Assembly (NCBI GenBank): GCA_014084085.1
Contig: NPFB01000099.1
Coordinates: 1-31,151, forward strand
DNA length: 31,151 nucleotides
Direction: 5' to 3'
Source of the DNA: Hondaea fermentalgiana
Lineage: Eukaryota; Sar; Bigyra; Thraustochytrida; Thraustochytriidae
Below, piece after piece: positions 23,485-31,151 of this stretch; positions within the stretch are counted from its first letter, which is position 1, and every line of letters starts with the position of its first letter. The notes beneath the pieces are model-generated. The model saw only the letters and a list, made by a program, of their open reading frames with translations. It was not told the DNA's origin and made no database searches. Position numbers and translations under genes: made by a program.

Positions 23485-25749
23485 ATGCGGGCGGCATGGG
23501 GCGCGGCGGCGGCGTGGGCGGCCGCGAGCTGTCTCGGCGCGGCGGGGCTCGCCACGGAGCTGCGCAGAGAACTGGCCGCGAATGCGTACACGCCCCTGAA
23601 ACTGGGCACAACGGCGCCTGAGGGCTGGATGAAGGCGCAGCTGGGCGCGGAGAGCGCCGGGCTCGTGGGCCAAAAGGCCATGGGAGATGAGGACAAGGTG
23701 GACGCGAGCGCGTGGCTCGGCGGCAAAGGGACAAACGATTTGGCAGAACCTTTTGTGTACTGGTTGAATGGCGCATGGCCGCTCGCGGTGCTGCTGGAGG
23801 ACCAGGCTCTTGCGTCTGCGATCGATGGCTATCTGGAATACATTCTCGACAGGGCCGATGAAAACGACGGTTGGCTTGGTCCTCTTGTCGACGGAAATCC
23901 GTGGTCCACCTTTCGATTTGTAACAGCCATGACCACGTACATTGACGCCAAACCTAATGCACGAGTCTGCTCCGCGCTGTTCCGCTTTGCCTCGCGACTT
24001 CTGCACCACCTTGAGGTGCATCCACTCAAGGAATCCTTATGGGCTTATGTGCGCTGGCAAGAGCTCCTGGAAGGATACCACTATTTATTAGAGAATGAAT
24101 CAAGCAAGTGCTCCGGTGCCCACGTGACATCAGCGCAGCGCAACACGGTTTGGAAACTCCTCGAAGAAGCTGCGAGGACAGGGTTTCAGTGGCCAAAGTG
24201 GTTTGAAAGCACCTCGCAGAACCCATTTACAAGTGCCCGTCCACGCGGATGGTTCCCGGACAATACAGATGATAGTTTTACCATATGCCGCGACAGCTGG
24301 CTTCCTCACGTGGACCGTCAGTGGACGCACGGAGTCAATGTGGGCCATGGCTTGATGATCTGGGCGCTCATGTACCGTCAGACTGGAAACAAAACCTGGC
24401 TGGAGCGCGGAGATGCATTCTGGAAGCGCATCATGAAGCTGCATGGACAGGCAACGGGTGCCTTGAGCGCTGATGAGTGTCTTTCGGGTCGAACCCCGGA
24501 ACGCGGAACAGAAACGTGCACAGTTGTGGAACTCATGAATTCTGCAGCGACAATGTTCATGGCGTCGGGCAAGACCGAGTATATGGACCGAGTCGAAGCA
24601 CTAGCCTATAATGCACTTCCAGGAGCCTTCTTCAACGGGACCATGTGGACTTTGAATTACTTTCAGCAAGTGAACAAAATCGATGCAATGGACGGTGCTC
24701 CCCGCTGCGAAAGTGGCACTACCTATTGCTTTGGGATGGTTTACGAGTGCTGTATTACCAATCATGCACAAGGTTGGGTGCGCTTCGCCGCGCGCCAGTT
24801 CATGACAACACCAACAGGGAAACTTGCACTCCTTCACTACTTTGCGAGCACCACCCGCAGCGCCGTACATCTTGCGGGGGGTACGCATATCAAACACTTG
24901 ATGGTCGATACGAATTACCCCTTCTCGGAGATAATTCGCGTCAAGGTAAGCGACGCCTCACAAGGTTTTGGACTTGAATTGCGCATTCCCCAATGGTGTC
25001 ACGAGGCGAGCGTTCGCGTCGGAAACGCCACGGCTCTGCGCGCGCCGCCGGGCGCAATGTTTACCGTCAACCTCGAGGCTGGGGACTCCGAGGTGTTGCT
25101 ATCATTGCCAATGCGAGTTCGTGTTGAACGTCGCGACCCGTATCAGCTCCATCCCCCCCCTGCACCACCTCTCAACACAATGACTGCAAACGTTTGGCAT
25201 GGACCACTGATGTATGCTATACCTCGCGGTTACGTGCGCGACTCGCGACGCAATCGTATCGAGATCCCGGGACTTTTGCCGGAGGGCCAAGTTCATTCTT
25301 GGGATCATTATCTGCTTGGCGTTGGAGAATGGCGACATGCTCTCATCATCGACGATGAGAGCCGCCCAGACGAGTCCTTTAAGTTTATTGATCGTGCACG
25401 AAGTCTCTCGCCCGCTCCCGATGGGCAAGGTCCGTTTGCCGAGGCGCTGGTTCCCTCGGCACTTCGCGCACGCGTAGTGGCACTCACTCCTGAGGCATGG
25501 GACATCAAAGCCAACGACGTTGGTGGTCCAAACGGTAAAGCCAGGACGTGCTTGCGTGGTACAAGTTCGATTGATGACTACCTCACGGGCTGGGCTGGCA
25601 TTCCGCCACAGAGCCCGGTGCCTTCGAAGTTCTTCGCTGCGAAACCAATCACAGTTACACTTCTCCCGTACGGAGCAACAAACCTTCGGGTTGCCGAGTT
25701 CCCAACGACGACATCACCTTCTGGTGACCATATTGCGTCTCGTTGGTGA
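23485..25749 (+). CDS. Secreted GH127-like glycoside hydrolase (beta-L-arabinofuranosidase family, DUF1680)
   Basis: 754 aa. The ATG at 23485 starts a signal peptide (MRAAWGAAAAWAAASCLGAA), so the enzyme is secreted or enters the secretory pathway. The catalytic (alpha/alpha)6 barrel carries the family metal-cysteine site: Glu343-Thr-Cys345 and Cys422-Cys423 in YECCITN. The spacing Cys345 to Cys422 is 77, as between C340 and C417 of the bifidobacterial enzyme HypBA1, whose C417 is the nucleophile. Asp-Glu-Cys at 330-332 may supply the acid. The C-terminal part is beta-rich (LELRIPQWCHEASVRVGNAT). All key residues seem intact, so an active zinc-thiolate glycosidase is likely; substrate could be arabinofuranosides or other sugars. 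Several NxS/T sites are present. Convergent with the next gene, 108 bp between stops. Confidence 0.9.
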   Translation: MRAAWGAAAAWAAASCLGAAGLATELRRELAANAYTPLKLGTTAPEGWMKAQLGAESAGLVGQKAMGDEDKVDASAWLGGKGTNDLAEPFVYWLNGAWPLAVLLEDQALASAIDGYLEYILDRADENDGWLGPLVDGNPWSTFRFVTAMTTYIDAKPNARVCSALFRFASRLLHHLEVHPLKESLWAYVRWQELLEGYHYLLENESSKCSGAHVTSAQRNTVWKLLEEAARTGFQWPKWFESTSQNPFTSARPRGWFPDNTDDSFTICRDSWLPHVDRQWTHGVNVGHGLMIWALMYRQTGNKTWLERGDAFWKRIMKLHGQATGALSADECLSGRTPERGTETCTVVELMNSAATMFMASGKTEYMDRVEALAYNALPGAFFNGTMWTLNYFQQVNKIDAMDGAPRCESGTTYCFGMVYECCITNHAQGWVRFAARQFMTTPTGKLALLHYFASTTRSAVHLAGGTHIKHLMVDTNYPFSEIIRVKVSDASQGFGLELRIPQWCHEASVRVGNATALRAPPGAMFTVNLEAGDSEVLLSLPMRVRVERRDPYQLHPPPAPPLNTMTANVWHGPLMYAIPRGYVRDSRRNRIEIPGLLPEGQVHSWDHYLLGVGEWRHALIIDDESRPDESFKFIDRARSLSPAPDGQGPFAEALVPSALRARVVALTPEAWDIKANDVGGPNGKARTCLRGTSSIDDYLTGWAGIPPQSPVPSKFFAAKPITVTLLPYGATNLRVAEFPTTTSPSGDHIASRW

Positions 25750-25857
25750 TTTTATTATTTTGAGAAGTTCCCAGATCAACTCAAACATCTACTTATCACT
25801 TGCTTACTTGGCCTTGCTCGTTGATTCCATCCTCTCTAACTCTGCTCAAAGTGAATA

Positions 25858-27819
25858 CTATGGGATCTTTTTCTCGGCGAGTGCAGCATGATAAATCTTG
25901 ACGATATCCGGAGTAGCTTCGACCTGCGTAAAAAAGGTGGCATGTGCAGCCATGAGACCCATGTACACTTCCTCTCGTGAGCCCATTGCCTGCGCGTGCT
26001 CCGTGAGGAAATGCTCGTCATCGCTGTGGTCCGACACGTATTCATGCGCAAGGGCGACATTGGACCCTCGAATCGCCACAAAGTTGATGGAGCATCGACC
26101 CTTGTATGCATAGCTCACGCGCTTTTCGCCCAATGCACGAGTTTTATAAAGGACCTTATCCAAGTTATCACAAATGTACTTGTGCATACGAATAATTTTG
26201 TCCGGAAAGCGCCACTGTGGCGGGCCAAGTTCACGTGGAAGAACGCCGTCTCGAACGAGGAAGCCGCCCGTGACATCATTATTAAAAACAGCAGCGGACC
26301 AGAGAAAGGTGTCTGGCGATGCGCGGACCGCCTGTACGAAGCCTGGGACGGCCTCTACATCGAAAAATAGAACATCGTCGTCGACCTTGAGAATCACATC
26401 ATCCGCGACAATCACAACATCTTCGCTTGCATAGAACTCATAGTACGTGTACCAGCGGCAGGCATAAGGCGTGACAATTTTCACACGCGGATCACCATAC
26501 GCAATTTCGTGCATCCATTTTCGGTCAGTGTACCAAGCGTCGGTGTCTTTCACGGATGATTTTGTCTTGCACGTGATATCCCAAATGTGCGCCTCATCGA
26601 CAACGCCGCGATCAAGCAACTGCTTGACGTAGCGCATCTGTAGACTGTAGACTGGCTCGCGACCTGCAAAGTTGGTCCAAATCTGTTTCGGGGATAGGTC
26701 TTTTCGCGGTGCCAAGACAAGGCTCGGCCCGTCTAGTACGGGAAGGTGAACCTGAGTAGGCATGGCCATTCCCGATGTTCTCGCCACGAATGCGGAGGCT
26801 ACAAGACCAAGATCTCGTTTGAAGTGAACGCCGCCGCGTATGAGTGTCGAGACAACCTCGGGCCACGTCTGCGAGCGAGAGAGCTGCTGCTGCCGCAAAA
26901 TGTGAGAAATCGTGCGTCCAGAGAAGGCAAAGAAAATTGCTTCGCCGTTAGGGTCAACCTCGTTGGGAAAAAGAACGTCAGCAATTTCACCTCTGCGCGC
27001 CGTAAATCTCTGCGGGTTTTTGGCAAGCTGTGCGTGAGCCTCATCTGCGGACAGCTCTGCGGAAACGAGGCCCTCTGCGAGTTGCCATGGATTTCCCATG
27101 GAATTTGCAAGCCACATGTGCGGACTTTCTCCTGCGCTTGACTGAGCTGCGGCTCCCTTTGGCGTCAAGGCAGGATTTCCGCGAACTCGCTCAGCAAAAT
27201 CAAAAAGCCTTCGCGCATCCAAAAAGGCGAGTCCATTGCTCACCAGAATGACGACATCGTCTGGCCGTAGGGCGTCCTGGTAAAAGCTCAAAATGGCCTG
27301 GGGAGATAGAATCTTCGTACTGCGAGAAAGCCACTTCCACTTTGTCAAAGGTGGATGGGCGCTGATCTCGTCAAGGTCAAGTTCGCACGTCCAAAGATCC
27401 ACCCGATCGACTGTGCGGGATCCATCTTGCAAACGCAGCAAGGATGCTTCGTCCATATTTGGGAAGACAGCGCAGCCTGTGTCTTCATCGCCATACGCCC
27501 CTACAACGGCGAGAATGACAGCGGGAGCAGGAAAGTAGCGGCGATTCTGTCGGAGATAGTGCGCACGCGAGTCCATGGTGTTGAGTACCTCTTGAACAAA
27601 GGGCGAGTTACGGGCAATCATTCCGAAAGGGATGATCATTACAATTGCTATACAAATGCCGATTCGCGCAAGGGAGGTGCACCAGCACGATGAAGTTAAG
27701 TTCTTTGGAAGAGTTTGTTGGCGCGTCCTTGTTGGGCTTTGCGACGCATGATTGGCATTTAATCTCGCCGCTTCCCCGAGGTCACGCTGCTTTCTTTCGA
27801 ATTGCGAAGGCAGCAACAT
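25858..27819 (-). CDS. Type II membrane glycosyltransferase-like protein, family uncertain
   Basis: 653 aa from the first in-frame ATG (27819; the frame continues upstream only via GTG). Topology is typical of the Golgi: about 49 cytosolic residues, one membrane helix near 50-70 (IGICIAIVMIIPFGMIA), then a large lumenal region. Around 470-490, YASEDVVIVADDVILKVDDDVLFFD places an Asp triplet (480-482) after a hydrophobic strand, as in the metal-binding DxD motif of GT-A glycosyltransferases. VFNNDVTGGFLVRDG and the C-terminal GRCSINFVAIRGSN suggest acceptor and nucleotide-sugar loops. The N-terminal lumenal half (DEDTGCAVFPNMDEA..., DDVVILVSNGLAFLDA) has a second possible DxD-like fold. I cannot name the family or sugar. 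Confidence 0.75.
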   Translation of the reverse strand: MLLPSQFERKQRDLGEAARLNANHASQSPTRTRQQTLPKNLTSSCWCTSLARIGICIAIVMIIPFGMIARNSPFVQEVLNTMDSRAHYLRQNRRYFPAPAVILAVVGAYGDEDTGCAVFPNMDEASLLRLQDGSRTVDRVDLWTCELDLDEISAHPPLTKWKWLSRSTKILSPQAILSFYQDALRPDDVVILVSNGLAFLDARRLFDFAERVRGNPALTPKGAAAQSSAGESPHMWLANSMGNPWQLAEGLVSAELSADEAHAQLAKNPQRFTARRGEIADVLFPNEVDPNGEAIFFAFSGRTISHILRQQQLSRSQTWPEVVSTLIRGGVHFKRDLGLVASAFVARTSGMAMPTQVHLPVLDGPSLVLAPRKDLSPKQIWTNFAGREPVYSLQMRYVKQLLDRGVVDEAHIWDITCKTKSSVKDTDAWYTDRKWMHEIAYGDPRVKIVTPYACRWYTYYEFYASEDVVIVADDVILKVDDDVLFFDVEAVPGFVQAVRASPDTFLWSAAVFNNDVTGGFLVRDGVLPRELGPPQWRFPDKIIRMHKYICDNLDKVLYKTRALGEKRVSYAYKGRCSINFVAIRGSNVALAHEYVSDHSDDEHFLTEHAQAMGSREEVYMGLMAAHATFFTQVEATPDIVKIYHAALAEKKIP

Positions 27820-28067
27820 GATTCCGCTGCCTCCTGTCTTGTCGAGGGTATTCTTGCTGCCGGCGTCTCGCGAGCCTTCGATGGCGTTCACCTTGCAAGC
27901 CGACTCGGGCTGCTAGCTCCAAGTACCTCGCGACTGGCAACCAGATTCTTCCTGCAGCGCGGGCGCGAGGCGCCACGGCGCGCCACAACACAGCACGAGG
28001 CGACGCGCGGCACGCGCACGACTGAGAACTGCGTGTTTCCTTTTGTCTATGCTCGCGTGCTTATCGC
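27820..28067. other. Upstream flank of the type II glycosyltransferase-like gene
   Basis: GC-rich leader and promoter region. Frames on both strands are partly open without ATG starts or features. It borders the duplicated element that follows. Confidence 0.4.
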
Positions 28068-28318
28068 GCATTAGATGCAAATTTGCTGAGCTGGCGAGTT
28101 GCACACGACATCGGCCTCGCGCAGTCGCTTGCTTAGTCCTGCCACTCTCAGGCTGAGAGAGATACTACCGCTCTGACTCGAGGCTGGCAGACTCGAAGGA
28201 CTACTTGATTAGGATCGAAGACGGATCGGCGCGAAACAAGCTCGAAGGAGGCGAGGCGGGCTTTCGGGCCTACACTGATCATAGAGGACACCTACCGCAA
28301 TGTGTATAGCAACCTAAA
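28068..28318. repeat. Duplicated non-coding element, copy A
   Basis: 251-bp unit beginning GCATTAGATG and ending near CCTAAA. It can form an outer stem CTGCCA (28139-28144) with TGGCAG (28185-28190), enclosing a perfect hairpin CTCTCA-GGC-TGAGAG (28145-28159). A second hairpin GGGC-TTTC-GGGCC lies near 28258-28270. No reading frame of note. Could be a small structured RNA, a cis-regulatory repeat or a decayed mobile element. Confidence 0.75.
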
Positions 28319-28609
28319 GCATTAGATGGAAATTTGCTGAGCTGGCAGTTGTCTACGAGATGCACACGACTTCGGCCTCGCGCAGTCGCGTGCCTAATCC
28401 TGCCACTCTCAGGCTGAGATATATACTATCGCTCTGACTTGAGGCTGGCAGACTCGAAGAACTACTTTGTTAACTTAGGATCGAAGAGTGACGGATCGGC
28501 GAGAGACAAGCTTGAAGGAGGCGAGGCGGGACGAGAGGAGGCTTTCGGGCCTCTCTCTTTTCCAGCGGCCGGTCATAGAGGACTTCTACCGCAATGTGTA
28601 GCAACTAGG
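28319..28609. repeat. Duplicated non-coding element, copy B
   Basis: 291-bp near-copy of the preceding unit with several insertions. The outer stem CTGCCA (28400-28405)/TGGCAG (28446-28451) and the inner hairpin CTCTCA-GGC-TGAGAT are kept, while sequence between them has drifted. The 3' hairpin is lengthened to GAGAGGAGGC-TTTC-GGGCCTCTCTC followed by TTTT. Confidence 0.75.
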
Positions 28610-28801
28610 ACTGCAGACAGGCACACTCACGAATAATAACAGACTGCTTTTTCGAGGTTCGCGCACCGCGCGTGTAGACGGGGCGCCGCGTCGAGGCGGG
28701 GGGCGCGAGGCGGGGCGGCAAGCAGAGGCACGGAGAGAGAGAGGGGCGGAGCAAAGTACCGTCTCGCGGCGTAGATTCTAGTTTCGCGACGCAACGACAC
28801 A

Positions 28802-30640
28802 ATGAGGTCTCCTGCGGGTCGCGCCGGGTTGTCTGAAGATCGGCACGCCGCGGCAAACGCGGCGCCGTCGAGAAAAAATTGGCTTCAAACAAACCCGCGC
28901 TCTCGCGCAGTGTCGGTGGTGATGATCGTAGCGAGCGCTCTTGCTCTGACGTTTGCAATCATGAACTATTGGTCTCTTTCAAGCTCTATGGGAAGACCAC
29001 TAGCAACGCGCTCTCTTCTACATCCTTTTCCACCGCTTATGCCGTCAAAAATAAGACCACCAAGACCAGCATTGCCCCCTCGCCCAGATAACAGACCTAC
29101 ACTCTGGGTAACTGTGCTCGACAGCTCAATCACAGGCCGCGTCGGAGCAAGGATCTTCAAACGTCACATGGTTACAAAGTACAAGTATGGAAAAATTGAA
29201 TGGGAGCGCATGGGTATCCTGGCCACCCCCGAGGCGCCTCAAGAATTAGTTTTGTGGGCGCAAAACTTGGGCGTGTCTACTTTCAACGTGTCGGAGCTAT
29301 CGTGTGCAACAGCGAGGAATACCGGGCAACCTGGGTTTGGACATCGAATGACACAAGCCTATGCCTGGTGTATGGAAGAGTACCGCCAAGTCGTTTTTAT
29401 GGATGTGAGAACCATCGTCATGCACGACATCAACGGTCTTGTCGCGGGGTGCGAAGGCGGCGATGGTGTAGGACTGTGCGCAGTTGCCACCGGCGAGGAT
29501 CTTCCTTTTTACAAGGTTGATCCAGGGGTCATGGTGGCTTTCCCATCCAAAGACCGCTGCGAGGACCTCGCGCGCATTGCTTCAATGCCTCGATTCCGCA
29601 CTGCGTCCTGTGCAAAGACTCTGTTTAACACCTACTTTACCTACGAAGAGCGTATGGTCGTAGATCCGAGGTTCAATACTATTACGTTCGAGACAAAGAC
29701 GGTGCACAAGCTCAAGGATGCCTTTGTGATACAGTATGCTCCATCACACGTCCCGTCCACGGCCCGTGCCGATTTCAGTATTCTATTTCGCAAAGTTGAC
29801 CGCGTCGTTGATTTGTTCAGTGCCGAACTGAAGAATCGTATGCCATGGCACGTTCTGTACGCGACGCTCCTCACCCCGCCCACGCAAGAAGGTGAGGCCG
29901 TTATCACGTCCAGTGCCGCGCTCATGAAACACTTTGTCAGTCAGTTTGCACTGGGTAAGATCCCCTGGAAAAATCAGGCAATCATTTACACAGAGAACGC
30001 CTATCCAGAAGTTCGTGAGTGGCTCGTGGCAAAAGGCGGACACGCCATCAAGGTGCCTTCCCTGCTTTGCCCAAATCCTCGTGGCGCACGTTCCAAGTAC
30101 GGATTTACAAAACTACAGCTCTTTGGCTTGAAGGATTGGGATGTGGTCGTTCACATTGACCCCGGCACCATCATTTTAGACGATATAACTAGGCTTTGGA
30201 GGGCGTGTCCAAGCGAGTTCAACCTATGTCTCGTGGAAGAGCCAGAACACAAGCCGGAAGCTCATTATCCGAATGACGGCGTGCTCGTGACGCGGCCTGA
30301 CACCGCATTTTATCGACGAATCATGAATTGTCGCAAGCGATTCAGTCCATCACGGACTCCGTGCGAGACAGATTTCTTTTATCGCTTTTTGAAGCCGCAA
30401 GGCTATGGTTTGCTTGACCCCAAGTACAACATGATGGCTTTCGACCCGTATCGAAGACTTGGCTTCGTTGGTGCCAAGATCATTCGAACGGATTTGCTGG
30501 AGAAAGGAGGCTCACGAGAAGAGCGCTCATTTCTGGACGCGAAGCTCGACGAGATCTCAGAGCTAAGCTTACAGTACAATATCTCTGACTCTGACTCGAC
30601 GACGGAACGTAAGACTGGGCTGTGGTTTTTCCTGCCGTGA
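28802..30640 (+). CDS. Type II membrane protein with two tandem GT8 (glycogenin-like) domains, DxD motifs degenerate
   Basis: 612 aa from ATG 28802. A membrane helix at about 36-56 (VSVVMIVASALALTFAI) follows a basic N-terminus, then a Pro-rich stem. Two glycogenin-like GT8 domains follow (about 98-320 and 345-570). Domain 1: RMTQAYAWCMEEYRQVVFMD, then VRTIVMHDINGL and FYKVDPGVMVAFPS. Domain 2: FTKLQLFGLKDWDVVVHIDP, then GTIILDDITRLW and YPNDGVLVTRPD. In active GT8 enzymes the strand ends in DAD or DxD and binds Mn and UDP-sugar; here the motifs are Asp201-Val-Arg and Asp453-Pro-Gly, so the second Asp is missing in both. Either it is a pseudoenzyme or it uses a different metal site. Likely Golgi or ER; possible partner of the divergent neighbouring glycosyltransferase-like protein, which is inference. 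Confidence 0.85.
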   Translation: MRSPAGRAGLSEDRHAAANAAPSRKNWLQTNPRSRAVSVVMIVASALALTFAIMNYWSLSSSMGRPLATRSLLHPFPPLMPSKIRPPRPALPPRPDNRPTLWVTVLDSSITGRVGARIFKRHMVTKYKYGKIEWERMGILATPEAPQELVLWAQNLGVSTFNVSELSCATARNTGQPGFGHRMTQAYAWCMEEYRQVVFMDVRTIVMHDINGLVAGCEGGDGVGLCAVATGEDLPFYKVDPGVMVAFPSKDRCEDLARIASMPRFRTASCAKTLFNTYFTYEERMVVDPRFNTITFETKTVHKLKDAFVIQYAPSHVPSTARADFSILFRKVDRVVDLFSAELKNRMPWHVLYATLLTPPTQEGEAVITSSAALMKHFVSQFALGKIPWKNQAIIYTENAYPEVREWLVAKGGHAIKVPSLLCPNPRGARSKYGFTKLQLFGLKDWDVVVHIDPGTIILDDITRLWRACPSEFNLCLVEEPEHKPEAHYPNDGVLVTRPDTAFYRRIMNCRKRFSPSRTPCETDFFYRFLKPQGYGLLDPKYNMMAFDPYRRLGFVGAKIIRTDLLEKGGSREERSFLDAKLDEISELSLQYNISDSDSTTERKTGLWFFLP

Positions 30641-30795
30641 CGACGGACGACATTGATCGTCGTGGAGAGAAGGAGAAACTACTGAAAGAGGAAAGGAGAG
30701 GAGAGGAACATGAATCAACACAGCCCTCAACTAGAAAGAAGTTGCATATAGACTCAAGTTTACTTTTCGAGAAAGGACCAAGCTTCTTTTGGATA
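30641..30795. other. 3' flank of the tandem-GT8 gene
   Basis: Purine-rich 3' flank (GGAGAAGGAGA...). A plus frame is open from 30613 through here to the window edge without an ATG before 30796. Confidence 0.4.
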
Positions 30796-31151
30796 ATGCG
30801 AGAGGCAATAAACTTTAAAAAACATGATTCTACAACTACAACAGCCGCTCCGATTCACGCCGCAAGGCAAACGCGTGCCGGCGTTTTACAGAAGCCGCGC
30901 ATCACTCCAGCCAAGAAGTACGCCTCTGGTGTTCAACAGACGACGCTGACACCCACGAGAAAGCGCGTCGCGGCTCCGCCCATCGCAAGATCTCAGATAG
31001 ACAGGCCTCGTTCCACGCAGGCGAGCCGCGCACACCGGGTGTCCCCGCGCACGTCCCAAGAGCGCGCCGCCAGCTCGCTCTCACGCTCGCTGGCCCGCTC
31101 GCGCGCGCGCACGCACGCAAGCAGCTCCACCCGGCCCGCCGCGCGCGCGAA
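30796..31151 (+). CDS. Possible 5' part of a gene running off the right edge
   Basis: From the ATG at 30796 the frame is open for 118 codons to the edge. It would encode a basic, Ser/Thr/Pro/Arg-rich disordered peptide (PRITPAKKYASGVQQTTLTP, then TRKRVAAPPIARSQIDRP). The last 120 bases are extremely GC-rich with CGCG runs. A minus frame entering from the right edge and stopping at 30993-30995 also looks plausible, so the strand is not settled. No family recognised. Confidence 0.25.
   Translation, partial: MREAINFKKHDSTTTTAAPIHAARQTRAGVLQKPRITPAKKYASGVQQTTLTPTRKRVAAPPIARSQIDRPRSTQASRAHRVSPRTSQERAASSLSRSLARSRARTHASSSTRPAARA

Noticed and set aside
1..31151. CRISPR array, integrated virus, insertion sequence or bacterial operon
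   Set aside because: No regularly spaced short repeats with unique spacers, no transposase, integrase or capsid-like frame, and no terminal inverted repeats were found.

Overview
The window looks like nuclear DNA of a gene-dense, intron-poor unicellular eukaryote. Evidence: long uninterrupted frames for typical eukaryotic proteins (DNAJC9, RIB43A, FAM184, a sphingomyelin-synthase relative, an H2A-like histone fold), intron-containing tRNA genes with Pol III T-run terminators, microsatellites, good Kozak contexts, and no operons or Shine-Dalgarno sites. RIB43A and FAM184 imply a flagellated cell. My best guess is a thraustochytrid-like stramenopile; this is inference from gene style, not a database match.

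Layout. 1-630 is very GC-rich and open in several frames, so no gene is assigned before the M20 amidohydrolase (449-1840, +). Next come a sphingomyelin-synthase-like membrane protein lacking its catalytic histidines (2163-3077, +) and, convergent with it, a DNAJC9 co-chaperone with a Tudor-like domain (3155-4441, -). An orphan helical-repeat protein (5376-7496, -) follows. A GC-rich gap holds a candidate small membrane protein (7898-8195, -), then a TBC-like protein (8245-10602, +), a possible small ORF (10770-11060, +), a coiled-coil protein (11179-12423, +) and an NF-YC/POLE4-type histone fold (12638-13429, +).

The middle has three tandem tRNA-Gly(UCC) genes, each with a 24-nt intron (13905-14350, +), a TDG/MUG-type uracil/thymine DNA glycosylase (14533-15453, +), a CAG microsatellite, and a divergent pair of probable flagellar coiled-coil genes, RIB43A (15719-16828, -) and FAM184 (17630-21223, +). 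The last codons of FAM184 are tandemly duplicated.

The right third holds a microbial-type PARG (21836-22798, -) with an (ATGA)n leader, a secreted GH127-like glycosidase (23485-25749, +), an orphan type II membrane glycosyltransferase-like protein (25858-27819, -), a duplicated non-coding element able to form hairpins (28068-28609), and a type II membrane protein with two GT8 domains whose DxD motifs are both degenerate (28802-30640, +). A frame open to the right edge may start another gene.

No metabolic cluster is evident. Loose themes are chromatin and genome maintenance (DNAJC9, histone fold, TDG, PARG), flagellum (RIB43A, FAM184) and glycan handling (GH127 and two glycosyltransferase-like proteins side by side). 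The most interesting points are the two predicted pseudoenzymes, the DNAJC9-Tudor fusion, the tRNA-Gly array, the (ATGA)n leader, and the paired structured repeats.
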